DNA of 56,955 nt from Bryobacterales bacterium (GTDB taxonomy: Bacteria; Acidobacteriota; Terriglobia; Bryobacterales; Bryobacteraceae): NCBI GenBank assembly GCA_003135055.1, contig PLDF01000394.1, positions 3,899 to 60,853 of the forward strand, given 5' to 3'. Both the position numbers and the translations under genes were made by a program. Below, one piece after another: positions 41,670-49,282 of this stretch. Within the stretch, counting starts at the first letter, position 1; each line of letters opens with the position of its first letter. Below the pieces are notes generated by a model that did not search any database, was not told the origin of the DNA, and saw only the letters and a list, made by a program, of their open reading frames with translations.

Positions 41670-41686
41670 GTGCTACATTGTAGCAC
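41670..41686 (-). promoter_or_regulatory. Palindromic operator and -10 element of vapBC
   Basis: GTGCTACA-A-TGTAGCAC is a perfect inverted repeat adjoining the vapB ATG. On the coding strand its centre gives TACAAT (41682-41677), 7 bases before the start codon. The antitoxin would block the promoter directly. Confidence 0.7.
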
Positions 41687-41705
41687 CCCCCGCCTAAACC
41701 TTAAG

Positions 41706-44675
41706 CTAGAACCGAAACCTCACCGTGCCTTGAAGCATCCTCGGGCCGCCGCTTTCGAACAGCGGCGCCAGGCCGCTGCCGGGGCTGCCGGTGCCCAGCG
41801 ACAAGTTGAGCATCGACGTCGATTGCCCGAAAAGCGGGCTATCCATGTACTTCAGCGGATCGCCGAAATTCGCGTGGTTGAGCGCATTGAAGGCATCCAG
41901 GCGAAGGTCCAGGCTAAGCCGGTCGCGCCAGCGGAATTCCCGCCCGATCGCCGCATCCACCTGCGACATGCCGAAGCCGGTGATCGAGTTTCGGCCCAGA
42001 TCGCCCTGCACGCCGGTCGCGACGGTGGCAAACGCCGCCGGGTTCAACCGCTCCCCGCCAGGCGCCGATCGGTCCGCGATCCAGACCGGGTTGCCTCCCA
42101 GAAAATCGGGACGGAATGAGTTCATGAAGGCGATGCCGGTGTACTGCTCGCTTTCGAGAACCGTGATCGGAAAGCCGCTGCGCGCGCGGAAAATCGCCTC
42201 GGCGCGCCATCCCTTGAGCGGGCCGCCCGCAAACTGGTAGCTCACCGATGCCGTGACCGAGTGCCGCAAATCGAAATCGGAAGAGCCCGCGTCGTTGGCG
42301 GCCGGCGAGCCCGCGCCCGCCCACAACAGAGCGGCATCGCTCGAATCGTTGTCGATGGAATGCGACCACGAGTACGACGCCATGGCTTGCAGATTATTGG
42401 CAAGCCGGCGCCGGTATTGGAATTGCAACGCCTGGTAGTTGGAGAATCCGTTGTTGGTAGTGAGGGCGAACCAGTAGCTGGACGTGGTTCCAGGCCCGCC
42501 CACTTCGCGGCGAATCAGCTCGCGGCCATTCGAGCCTACATAGCCCAGCGAGACCACATCGTGGGCGCTGACCGCGCGCTCGAGCGAGACATTCCATTGC
42601 CGCACTTGCGGGAGTTTGAGATCCGGCATAAAGCCGTATGCGAAGGCGAACGAAAATGGCGCATGTACGCCGCTGATCAGCAGCACGGAACCGCCGTCCA
42701 GAATGTCGGTGGCGATACTCAAGCTCGAATCGTAGTAAAGGCCCGCACCGGCGCGCAGCACGGTGCGGCCGTCTTTCGTCACACGATAGGCGGCGCCGAG
42801 GCGCGGCGCAAGATCGCGATACGAGGTTGGCCACAGCGGCGCGTTGCTGCTAACCACCGAGCCGCTGCCCGGGTCGTAGACGTTGATGCTGCCGGCGTAT
42901 GCCGGAGGCGGACTAAACTCCCATCGCAGCCCCGCCGCTACGGTCAGCCGCGAGGAGACTTGCCAAGTATCCTGCGCCCATAGCGAATACTCGGTGAGTT
43001 CGGTCGATTGGCCCACGGGCGGCGCCTGGGATTTCCAAAGGCTGCTGGTATTCAAGAGGTCCGTGACGCCATCCGCGATGATGCCGGTCGCGTCGGCGGC
43101 GCGGCGGATAGCCGTAACGCGGCGGAAATCCGCGCCGAACCCCAGCGCATGGCTTCCCAGCCGCAACGCGACTGTATCCACGGTTTGGAACTGGCGCTGC
43201 CGGTACAGCCCTTCGCTCCCTGAGACAAGCTGGCCGACGCCATCGATGGTGAAACGCACCAGCGTGCTGCACGAGAGCCCGTACGCATTTAAGCTCAGCG
43301 CGAACGCCAGCGGTTCCAGGGCGCAAGTCGCGCTGTCCCCCGCCGCGGCGTCCCGCCATTGGGAATCGACGCCGGTCTGCGACTCATTGACGCGGGCATC
43401 GAACGTCAGCCGTGAGATGGGGCGCACGGTGAGGCCCAGCGTCAAGGTCTGCGAGCGCAGGTCCAGTTGGTTCACCGCCACATTGCCGAACTGGTTGGTG
43501 GAAGGCGCATCGCTGTAGCGGCCGAAGAAGTTGACGTGCGATCCGGCGGCGCGGTCCACGCGCGCGCTGCCCGCGTTCAGCGTCGCCGGCTCATCGGTTC
43601 CCCCGGTCCACTGACCCACGCCCGGCGCAATGGCGCCTTGGTTCGGAAGCGGAAACAGGCTCACCGCCGCTTGCGACCATGCGCCCGCCGCCAGGCGCGC
43701 ATCGAGCGTAGGAACCGCCTGCGTATCGATGAACGGCTCGCGCAATCCCATGCGCTGGTACGAGAGAAAGAAAAACGTTTTGTCGCGCTGAATGGGGCCG
43801 CCGATGGTTTGCATCGCCTCGTTCAGACGCTCCGGCGCCTGGCCCAAGCCCGCGCGGTTGGCGAACCAGTCGTTCGCGCCCAGCAGTTCATTGCGGATCT
43901 GATACATGGTTTCGCCGTGAAACTGGTTCGAGCCGGATTGGCTGGTCACGCCGATGTTGGCGCCCGGCATTCGCCCGAACTGCGCCACGGTGGTGGATGT
44001 CTGCGCCTGCACCTCTTCCACGGCGCCCAGAGTAATCAGCGAATCCAGGCTGCCGAAGGCGCTGGTGGCTGGCAGCGTGCCGCCGCTCGCCTGCGCGGGC
44101 AGCCCGCCCACGGCGATGCCGGTGTTGGCGCTGGCTCCATCGATGGTGAAGTAATTGGCGTTGGGGCGCTGGCCGGTAGAGGTGAACTGGCCGGCTTCGC
44201 CGCGGGTGGCGGGCACCACATTGACGCCGGGAACCAGCGCGATCAGATCCAGCAGGCCGCCTCCGTTCAGCGGCAGCCGGGCGATCTCAGCGGCTTGAAA
44301 GCCGGCGCCCGTCGAGGCGTCCGATTCGTTCAGCAGCGGGGAAGTGCCGCGGACCGTAATCGTCTCGAAAACGCTGCCGACCTGAAGGGGAAAATCGGCG
44401 CGCGTGGAGCCGCCGGCGGCTACCGGCACATCGAACCGGACCAGGGCTTTAAAGCCTTCCTTGCCGGCCGTAACTTTGTACGATCCAGGGTCGAGCGCAC
44501 TCACCTGGAAGGTTCCCGCTGCGTCCGATTCGGCAACGCGGCGAAAACCCGTATCCTGGTTGACAACCGTTAGGCTTGCGCCGGACACGCCGCGTTGCGA
44601 TGGATCGAGGACCCGGCCGTAAACCTGGCCGGAGGGTTGCGCATGAGCGGAGACGACAGAAATGAGTAAGAGCAG
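41706..44675 (-). CDS. TonB-dependent receptor-like outer-membrane protein with carboxypeptidase-regulatory domain
   Basis: About 989 residues, Oar-like. A signal-peptide-like LLLLISVVSAHAQ is followed by the beta-sandwich domain (GQVYGRVLDPSQRGVSGASL, VSALDPGSYKVTAGKEGFKA). Next come the plug region (ETITVRGTSPLLNES, ARLPLNGGGLLDLIALVPGV) and a long beta-barrel ending in LQGTVRFRF, the usual outer-membrane end. No ATG, GTG or TTG precedes the signal peptide in frame. CTG at 44675 is shown as the likeliest 5' limit, right after the anti-sigma stop. GTG 44588 would delete the signal peptide and half of the first domain. A damaged start, or a non-standard start coupled to the upstream gene, is possible. 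Confidence 0.83.
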   Translation of the reverse strand: MLLLISVVSAHAQPSGQVYGRVLDPSQRGVSGASLTVVNQDTGFRRVAESDAAGTFQVSALDPGSYKVTAGKEGFKALVRFDVPVAAGGSTRADFPLQVGSVFETITVRGTSPLLNESDASTGAGFQAAEIARLPLNGGGLLDLIALVPGVNVVPATRGEAGQFTSTGQRPNANYFTIDGASANTGIAVGGLPAQASGGTLPATSAFGSLDSLITLGAVEEVQAQTSTTVAQFGRMPGANIGVTSQSGSNQFHGETMYQIRNELLGANDWFANRAGLGQAPERLNEAMQTIGGPIQRDKTFFFLSYQRMGLREPFIDTQAVPTLDARLAAGAWSQAAVSLFPLPNQGAIAPGVGQWTGGTDEPATLNAGSARVDRAAGSHVNFFGRYSDAPSTNQFGNVAVNQLDLRSQTLTLGLTVRPISRLTFDARVNESQTGVDSQWRDAAAGDSATCALEPLAFALSLNAYGLSCSTLVRFTIDGVGQLVSGSEGLYRQRQFQTVDTVALRLGSHALGFGADFRRVTAIRRAADATGIIADGVTDLLNTSSLWKSQAPPVGQSTELTEYSLWAQDTWQVSSRLTVAAGLRWEFSPPPAYAGSINVYDPGSGSVVSSNAPLWPTSYRDLAPRLGAAYRVTKDGRTVLRAGAGLYYDSSLSIATDILDGGSVLLISGVHAPFSFAFAYGFMPDLKLPQVRQWNVSLERAVSAHDVVSLGYVGSNGRELIRREVGGPGTTSSYWFALTTNNGFSNYQALQFQYRRRLANNLQAMASYSWSHSIDNDSSDAALLWAGAGSPAANDAGSSDFDLRHSVTASVSYQFAGGPLKGWRAEAIFRARSGFPITVLESEQYTGIAFMNSFRPDFLGGNPVWIADRSAPGGERLNPAAFATVATGVQGDLGRNSITGFGMSQVDAAIGREFRWRDRLSLDLRLDAFNALNHANFGDPLKYMDSPLFGQSTSMLNLSLGTGSPGSGLAPLFESGGPRMLQGTVRFRF

Positions 44676-44677
44676 GC

Positions 44678-45985
44678 CTACCTGCCCAGCAGTCGCTGGT
44701 TTTGGTCCAAGTCGGCTCGTAACTCGTTCACCGCGCCGAGTAACTCAGAGGGCAAATCGGCATGACCGCTCTCTCCCGGCGTCACTCCCAGTAGCAATGA
44801 GCTTAGCACTTCTATGCGCCGGGCCGCTTGAAACACTTGTTCCGCGGCGCCCTGCCAGGCATCGGCTGCCGCAACCGTACGGCTGGAAGTCGCTCCCAAA
44901 CCAATCAGTACGGGGACCAGCACGCGGTCGAAATCGGCCAGCGGCGCCGCCAGCGCCACCAGGTGATCGCGAGCCAATCCGCGCAAAGTGGCGCGGTCCT
45001 GTTCGTTCATGGAAGCGATGGAACCGCCAGGGGGAAACTTCTGCGCCAACAGGCGGAGCGCATAGGCATGCGCCATGGCCGATTCGTTCCAATTCAAAAC
45101 CTGCCCGGCGAAGCGGTCCACAGGCCCACGGCCGCCCAGTTGGGCTTCCAGCCGCGATTGAAAAACGCCCGGCGCCGTGGATGCAGCGGCGGGTTGCGCC
45201 TGGGTGTGATTCGGCAACGCCGCGTCATTCGACAGCTGGGCGCCATTCGGCAGCGGGGCTCGGGGAGGATCGGAGAAATTGCGCGCCACGTTCGGCAATG
45301 GTTCAAGAGCGGCCAGAATTTTCTGCTTGCGTTCGGGCGCAACGCCCACGCCGCTCACCTGCACGCGGCCATCGGAAAGCGAAACTTGAACGGGGTCGCC
45401 CAGGTCGGCCCCGATCTCGTGGAGCACCGACATTACTAGTAGCTCATCGGAGATCGAGGCCGTTGGCCCATGGACGATTGCGGCCGGCCGGCTTGGTACG
45501 GCAGACCGCGGGGGAACCTCGACAGACACGGCGCCAGATTCCGTGCTGTTTCGGATGGGAGGTTCCGTTATCTTGCTGGATGCTGCTGAATTCGTGTTAC
45601 CTGACTTGACCAAAGCCGCTTCGCGCACCTTATAGTGCGCAGCATATTGAACAACCCCTTGAACAACCCCGGCAACGGCGAGCGCCGCCGTAGCCGCGGC
45701 CAAGCCCCAGCGCCACGGCAAAAACGCGCGGCGGGGAGTTTGGGCGTCGATGCGGTCGAATTCCCGGTAAATATCCCGCCATTCCTGCGGCGGCGCGGGA
45801 AGCCCTTCGGCCAAAACCTGTTTGCGGTAGCGCACGCATTCGGCCACCGTTTCCTGCAATTCTTCCACTTCCGTGCGGCATTCCCAGCAGGCTTCGAGGT
45901 GACGCTGAATCGCCCGCGACTTGCGCCCGGGCAATTCGCCGTCGATATAGCGCAATAGCAGCGCTTGTTCCGGATGATCACTCAT
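44678..45985 (-). CDS. Putative zinc-finger anti-sigma factor with long C-terminal extracytoplasmic domain
   Basis: A 435-residue protein beginning MSDHPEQALLLRYIDGELPG. The zf-HC2 motif IQRHLEACWECRTEVEEL (H-x3-C-x2-C) is at about residues 27-44, as in anti-sigma factors that hold an ECF sigma. One membrane helix (WGLAAATAALAVAGVVQGVV) lies near residue 93. The remaining 320 residues, unlike known families to my eye, should be outside the cytoplasm. ATG 45985 overlaps the sigma stop by 8 bases, and its stop abuts the TonB receptor frame. This suggests sigma, anti-sigma and receptor form one signalling operon. Confidence 0.82.
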   Translation of the reverse strand: MSDHPEQALLLRYIDGELPGRKSRAIQRHLEACWECRTEVEELQETVAECVRYRKQVLAEGLPAPPQEWRDIYREFDRIDAQTPRRAFLPWRWGLAAATAALAVAGVVQGVVQYAAHYKVREAALVKSGNTNSAASSKITEPPIRNSTESGAVSVEVPPRSAVPSRPAAIVHGPTASISDELLVMSVLHEIGADLGDPVQVSLSDGRVQVSGVGVAPERKQKILAALEPLPNVARNFSDPPRAPLPNGAQLSNDAALPNHTQAQPAAASTAPGVFQSRLEAQLGGRGPVDRFAGQVLNWNESAMAHAYALRLLAQKFPPGGSIASMNEQDRATLRGLARDHLVALAAPLADFDRVLVPVLIGLGATSSRTVAAADAWQGAAEQVFQAARRIEVLSSLLLGVTPGESGHADLPSELLGAVNELRADLDQNQRLLGR

Positions 45986-46532
45986 CGCGCACCTTCTTGA
46001 GCCGCAGCATGGCCCGCCGCAGGAACTCCCCCACCGCCGACGCGCTGATGCCCAGCGCCGCTCCGATTTCCGGATACCGCAAGCCTTCCATACGCAGCAG
46101 CAAGCATCGCTTCTGCTGCTCCGAAAGACCTTCCACCGCGCGATGGAACTGCGCCATACGCTCGCGCTCGAGCAACGCGCGCTCCGGATCGTCCGCCTTC
46201 GAAGCGAGCCGCATCTCGAGAGCCGGCTCGAACGGCGCTTCCGAAGCCTGACGCTCCCGCAGTTTCAGGCCATGATTGTGCGCTACCCGGAAAACCCACC
46301 CTCGCAGGCTTTGGATATCCTCGCCCTTCTTGAGTGCGGTGTACAGCCGTAAGAAAACCTCCTGAACTGCCTCCTGCGCACGCGGGGGATGCAAACCCAG
46401 CGTTAACAGGTACCGGTAAACGTCGTCGCGCGACTCCTCAAAAAACTTGGCCACGCGGTCTTGCAACTCCGAAACATGCCGGTCCGACCGGAGAAACCCC
46501 ACGAGTTCGTCACCTATCGGGAACCCCGGCAT
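45978..46532 (-). CDS. ECF-type RNA polymerase sigma factor
   Basis: A 184-residue sigma-70 family protein. Region 2 covers FFEESRDDVYRYLLTLGL, AQEAVQEVFLRLYTALKKGE and LRGWVFRVAHN. Region 4 covers RAVEGLSEQQKRCLLLRMEG and LRYPEIGAALGISASAVGEF. It is first in an operon with the zinc-finger anti-sigma and TonB receptor genes (8-base overlap). TAGCTT lies 5 bases before the ATG, and an inverted-repeat region lies just upstream. It probably directs expression of this operon or of other outer-membrane genes. Confidence 0.9.
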   Translation of the reverse strand: MPGFPIGDELVGFLRSDRHVSELQDRVAKFFEESRDDVYRYLLTLGLHPPRAQEAVQEVFLRLYTALKKGEDIQSLRGWVFRVAHNHGLKLRERQASEAPFEPALEMRLASKADDPERALLERERMAQFHRAVEGLSEQQKRCLLLRMEGLRYPEIGAALGISASAVGEFLRRAMLRLKKVRDE

Positions 46533-46549
46533 GCTTCAAGCTACATCCA

Positions 46550-46661
46550 AAGACCCGCGGGTTGTCTTTTCAACTACACCCCGAAGGAATTTTTTTGTAC
46601 AAATATTTTGACGCGATTTGGGGATCTGCTGTAGTTGAACCGTGACCGCAACGGGTCTTTG
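46550..46661. promoter_or_regulatory. Extended inverted repeat around an AT-rich divergent promoter region
   Basis: CAAAGACCCG and TTCAACTACA (46569-46578) on the left are matched by TGTAGTTGAA (46630-46639) and CGGGTCTTTG on the right, each as an exact inverted copy. About 50 bp of AT-rich sequence, including AATTTTTTTGTACAAATATT, lies between the inner arms. It is either an operator between the sigma and glycosyltransferase genes or the terminal repeats of a small element. Confidence 0.6.
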
Positions 46662-47799
46662 CAATGTGGCTTATGGATCGGTAAGCATTGCAATCGTTAC
46701 TTTTAATAGCAGCCGGTACATCCGGCGGTGCCTCGAAGCGGTTTTGGCCCAGGAAGGCGCCCCCCCGGAAGTGGTGGTTGCCGACAACGCTTCCACTGAC
46801 GATACTCCATCCATTCTTCGAAGCTTCCGGAGCCGGATTCGGGTGATTCAAAATGCCCGCAACCTCGGGTTCGCGGCCGGACAGAACCGGGCCATTCGCG
46901 AATGCCGGAGCGCCGGTTGGGTGCTCACGCTGAATCCCGACGTGTTATTGGAGCCCGGATTCGTGCGGAGGTTGGTCGAGTCGGGCGCCAGCGACTCTTC
47001 CGTGGGAGCGGTTTGCGGCAAACTGCTGTCGATCGCTCCCGGCTTTCAGCCTTTACCCGTGCCGCGCATCGATTCGGCCGGCATATGCTTCACACCCAAC
47101 ATGCGGCACTTCGACCGCGGCTGGCATGAGCGCGACGACCATCGCTATGACGCCGCGGAATACGTCTTCGGCGCCAGCGCCGCGGCGGCGCTCTACCGTC
47201 GCGAGATGATCGAGGATGTCGCCATTGACGGCGAATTCTTCGACCCCGATTTCTTCGTCTACCGCGAAGATGCGGACGTAGCCTGGCGCGCGCAATTGCT
47301 GGGCTGGCGCTGTCTCTACACGCCCTCGGCGGTAGGGCATCACGTGCGCACTGTCACGCCGGCGAACCGCGGCTCGTTGCCGGCGTTCATTAATATGCAC
47401 TCGGTGAAGAACCGCTTCCTGATGCGCATCAAAAACGCGACGCCGGGGCTGTATCGCCGGTATTGGCTGCCCATGACGATGCGCGACCTGGTGGTGATGG
47501 GCGGCGCGATTTTCTGGGAGCCCGCATCGCTTCCCGCATTCTGGCGCGTGGCCAGGTGCCTGCCGCGGGCGCTGAAGCAGCGGCGGCAGATCATGGCGCG
47601 GCGCCGGGTGAGCGACGACGAGTTATCGAAGTTATTTGCCCAAGTGGGGCAGCCAATCCTGGCTGCAGCCGGCTTTCAGCCGGCTCTTTACGCCCACGGA
47701 ACCAGCCCCGAACCGTCTTCGGCGCAGGTTCCGAACCCACGCCCGCAACTTCTGCCCGCGATTCTGCCGGAACCACAGCGTGAGTGCGCCGAGCAATAA
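46642..47799 (+). CDS. Family-2 glycosyltransferase
   Basis: GT-A glycosyltransferase of the rhamnosyltransferase-like type. It reads SIAIVTFNSSRYIRRCLEAV, VVVADNASTDDTPSILRSF with the nucleotide-sugar Asp residues, and NLGFAAGQNRAIR. LTLNPDVLLEPGFV holds the DXD-equivalent, and FDPDFFVYREDADVAWRAQL the acceptor loop. GTG 46642 is used; GTG 46666 is also possible. Native similarity ends near RRVSDDELSKLF. The last 55 or so codons, starting AQVGQPILAAAGFQPAL, are translated family-A repeat plus the antisense 3' part of the convergent gene. Confidence 0.87.
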   Translation: MTATGLCNVAYGSVSIAIVTFNSSRYIRRCLEAVLAQEGAPPEVVVADNASTDDTPSILRSFRSRIRVIQNARNLGFAAGQNRAIRECRSAGWVLTLNPDVLLEPGFVRRLVESGASDSSVGAVCGKLLSIAPGFQPLPVPRIDSAGICFTPNMRHFDRGWHERDDHRYDAAEYVFGASAAAALYRREMIEDVAIDGEFFDPDFFVYREDADVAWRAQLLGWRCLYTPSAVGHHVRTVTPANRGSLPAFINMHSVKNRFLMRIKNATPGLYRRYWLPMTMRDLVVMGGAIFWEPASLPAFWRVARCLPRALKQRRQIMARRRVSDDELSKLFAQVGQPILAAAGFQPALYAHGTSPEPSSAQVPNPRPQLLPAILPEPQRECAEQ

Positions 47800-49281
47800 T
47801 CCTAAGCCGAGCCCGAGCGCCGATATGCCCAGCCGGTTGGGCCCAACGGGCACTTCCGGTAAGCTTGTGGGGTCGAGCACTTCGAGGTTCATTCCGGCCT
47901 TGTGCTCCTCGATTTCCCAGACGATGGCATCCCCGGATTCCTTTGCCTTGGCCCGCTGCAAGCGAACGTTCTGCTCGGTAAACCTGGTTACCAGTTCGCG
48001 TACTACCGCCTGCGCCTTGTTCCGGTCCGGATAGGTGAACGATATTCTGAATGCCGAACCTCCACCGGGCGCGCCGGGCGCGTTCAGCATTTGGATGCCG
48101 ATGTCATTGCGCATCTTCTCGACGATGTCTGCGAGCGGCGGTTGAGTACGCTGCTTTCGATATAGATCAAGCTGGGGAGCCTGAATGATTTCTTCTAAGC
48201 TGCTACGGCTGAGAATATCCCGTTGCATCTGTCGCATCCGCTCGGCCCATGGTGTCATTCTTTGAGCTACGGAAAGGCTATCCGGAACAGTTGGCTGCCT
48301 GAACCGCAGCACCGCCGAAGAAGTGTAGATATTAGGAATCAGGAACGACATAGCAACGGCGAGTGCACACCCGGCGGCCGCGAAACCGGCGATCTTCAGC
48401 CCCCATTTCGGCCGCCGCATCATGAAGGCTGTCAACAATCCCAGCAATAGTCCGGATCCTAGCCCGTAGGCTACGAATACCAATCGGTTTGGAGTGACAT
48501 CGTTCTCAGGGAGGCTCGCTTGGTGGAGAACTTCCACAGCTTCACCGGGGGGCGCAGCCCCGAAGCTGCCAGTTCGCGCATTACCGCCTGCTCCTGGTAC
48601 CGGCCGGGATAGGAGAGAGATATCCTGCCAAACCTGCTGCCAGGTACGCTCTCGGGACTTGTTGGTAAGCCTGCTTTCCAAAGCGAATCCAGTCACCAAC
48701 CGGTCAACCACGGCCCGTGCCTTCTCCTTATCGGGATACGCGAAAGCGATGCGCAAAGCCCTTACGGGTTCAGCGGCTTTGGCAGATGGCAAAGTCATCC
48801 AGTGGATCTGCAGATCCCGGCTGCGCATTTGCTCCGCCACATCACCCATCGGCATTCTCCGCCGCTCGGCTTTATACAGGTCCAATGATTGAATCGTTTC
48901 CTCAAGGCTGTTGTTGCTGAGCATCTCCTGCTCAAATTCCTCAAGTTGTACGGCAAGGCGCTCGTCAAGCGCCTCTTTCGAAGCGGGGCGCAGAGAGTCT
49001 TGCTGCTCGGTCATCTGAATCACCGCCGATGAAACATAGCGGCCCGGCACGGTGAAAGATACGGCCGTGGCCGCAATAGCTCCGGCCATTGCCAAGCCGC
49101 CCGCTAACTTCAGATATGTAGTTGCATTCGTCATCTGCATCGTAAGTGCGCCTCGCAATATATCGGTTAATTCCCGCCAGCCGGGTTTGATATCTTCGAG
49201 CAGCGCCTCGAATTCCACGCCGTAGCGCTCGCGCCAGACTTGCGGATATAGGTTTGCGGCCCGCCAAATCCAACGTCTCAT
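47632..49281 (-). CDS. Membrane protein with two Wzz-like halves (paralogue 1)
   Basis: About 549 residues. The cytosolic start RRWIWRAANLYPQVWRERYG, VEFEALLEDIKPGWRELTDI resembles the N-terminus of duplicated permeases. Two repeated units follow, each with a membrane helix (LAGGLAMAGAIAATAVSFTV; AAAGCALAVAMSFLIPNIYT), a periplasmic stretch (YVSSAVIQM..., YTSSAVLRF...) and a second helix (VAYGLGSGLLLGLLTAFMM). The 'P-x-x-Y-x-SSAVI...L...F' arrangement is like polysaccharide co-polymerases, but the tyrosine-kinase part is missing. ATG 49281 lies 1 base after the previous stop. The last 20 codons come from the family-A repeat. Function unknown. Confidence 0.72.
   Translation of the reverse strand: MRRWIWRAANLYPQVWRERYGVEFEALLEDIKPGWRELTDILRGALTMQMTNATTYLKLAGGLAMAGAIAATAVSFTVPGRYVSSAVIQMTEQQDSLRPASKEALDERLAVQLEEFEQEMLSNNSLEETIQSLDLYKAERRRMPMGDVAEQMRSRDLQIHWMTLPSAKAAEPVRALRIAFAYPDKEKARAVVDRLVTGFALESRLTNKSRERTWQQVWQDISLLSRPVPGAGGNARTGSFGAAPPGEAVEVLHQASLPENDVTPNRLVFVAYGLGSGLLLGLLTAFMMRRPKWGLKIAGFAAAGCALAVAMSFLIPNIYTSSAVLRFRQPTVPDSLSVAQRMTPWAERMRQMQRDILSRSSLEEIIQAPQLDLYRKQRTQPPLADIVEKMRNDIGIQMLNAPGAPGGGSAFRISFTYPDRNKAQAVVRELVTRFTEQNVRLQRAKAKESGDAIVWEIEEHKAGMNLEVLDPTSLPEVPVGPNRLGISALGLGLGLLLGALTLWFRQNRGQKLRAWVRNLRRRRFGAGSVGVKSRLKAGCSQDWLPHLGK
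47644..47694 (-). repeat. Family-A repeat inside both convergent 3' ends
   Basis: GTGGGGCAGCCAATCCTGGC then TGCAGCCGGCTTTCAGCCGG is a family-A copy. It is read in one direction as the glycosyltransferase tail and in the other as the tail of the Wzz-like protein (KSRLKAGCSQDWLPHLGK). Confidence 0.85.
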
Positions 49282-49282
49282 T

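Noticed and set aside
46642..47799. Tail of the glycosyltransferase as a functional domain
   Set aside because: The C-terminal 55 residues are explained by a dispersed repeat and antisense coding of the convergent gene.
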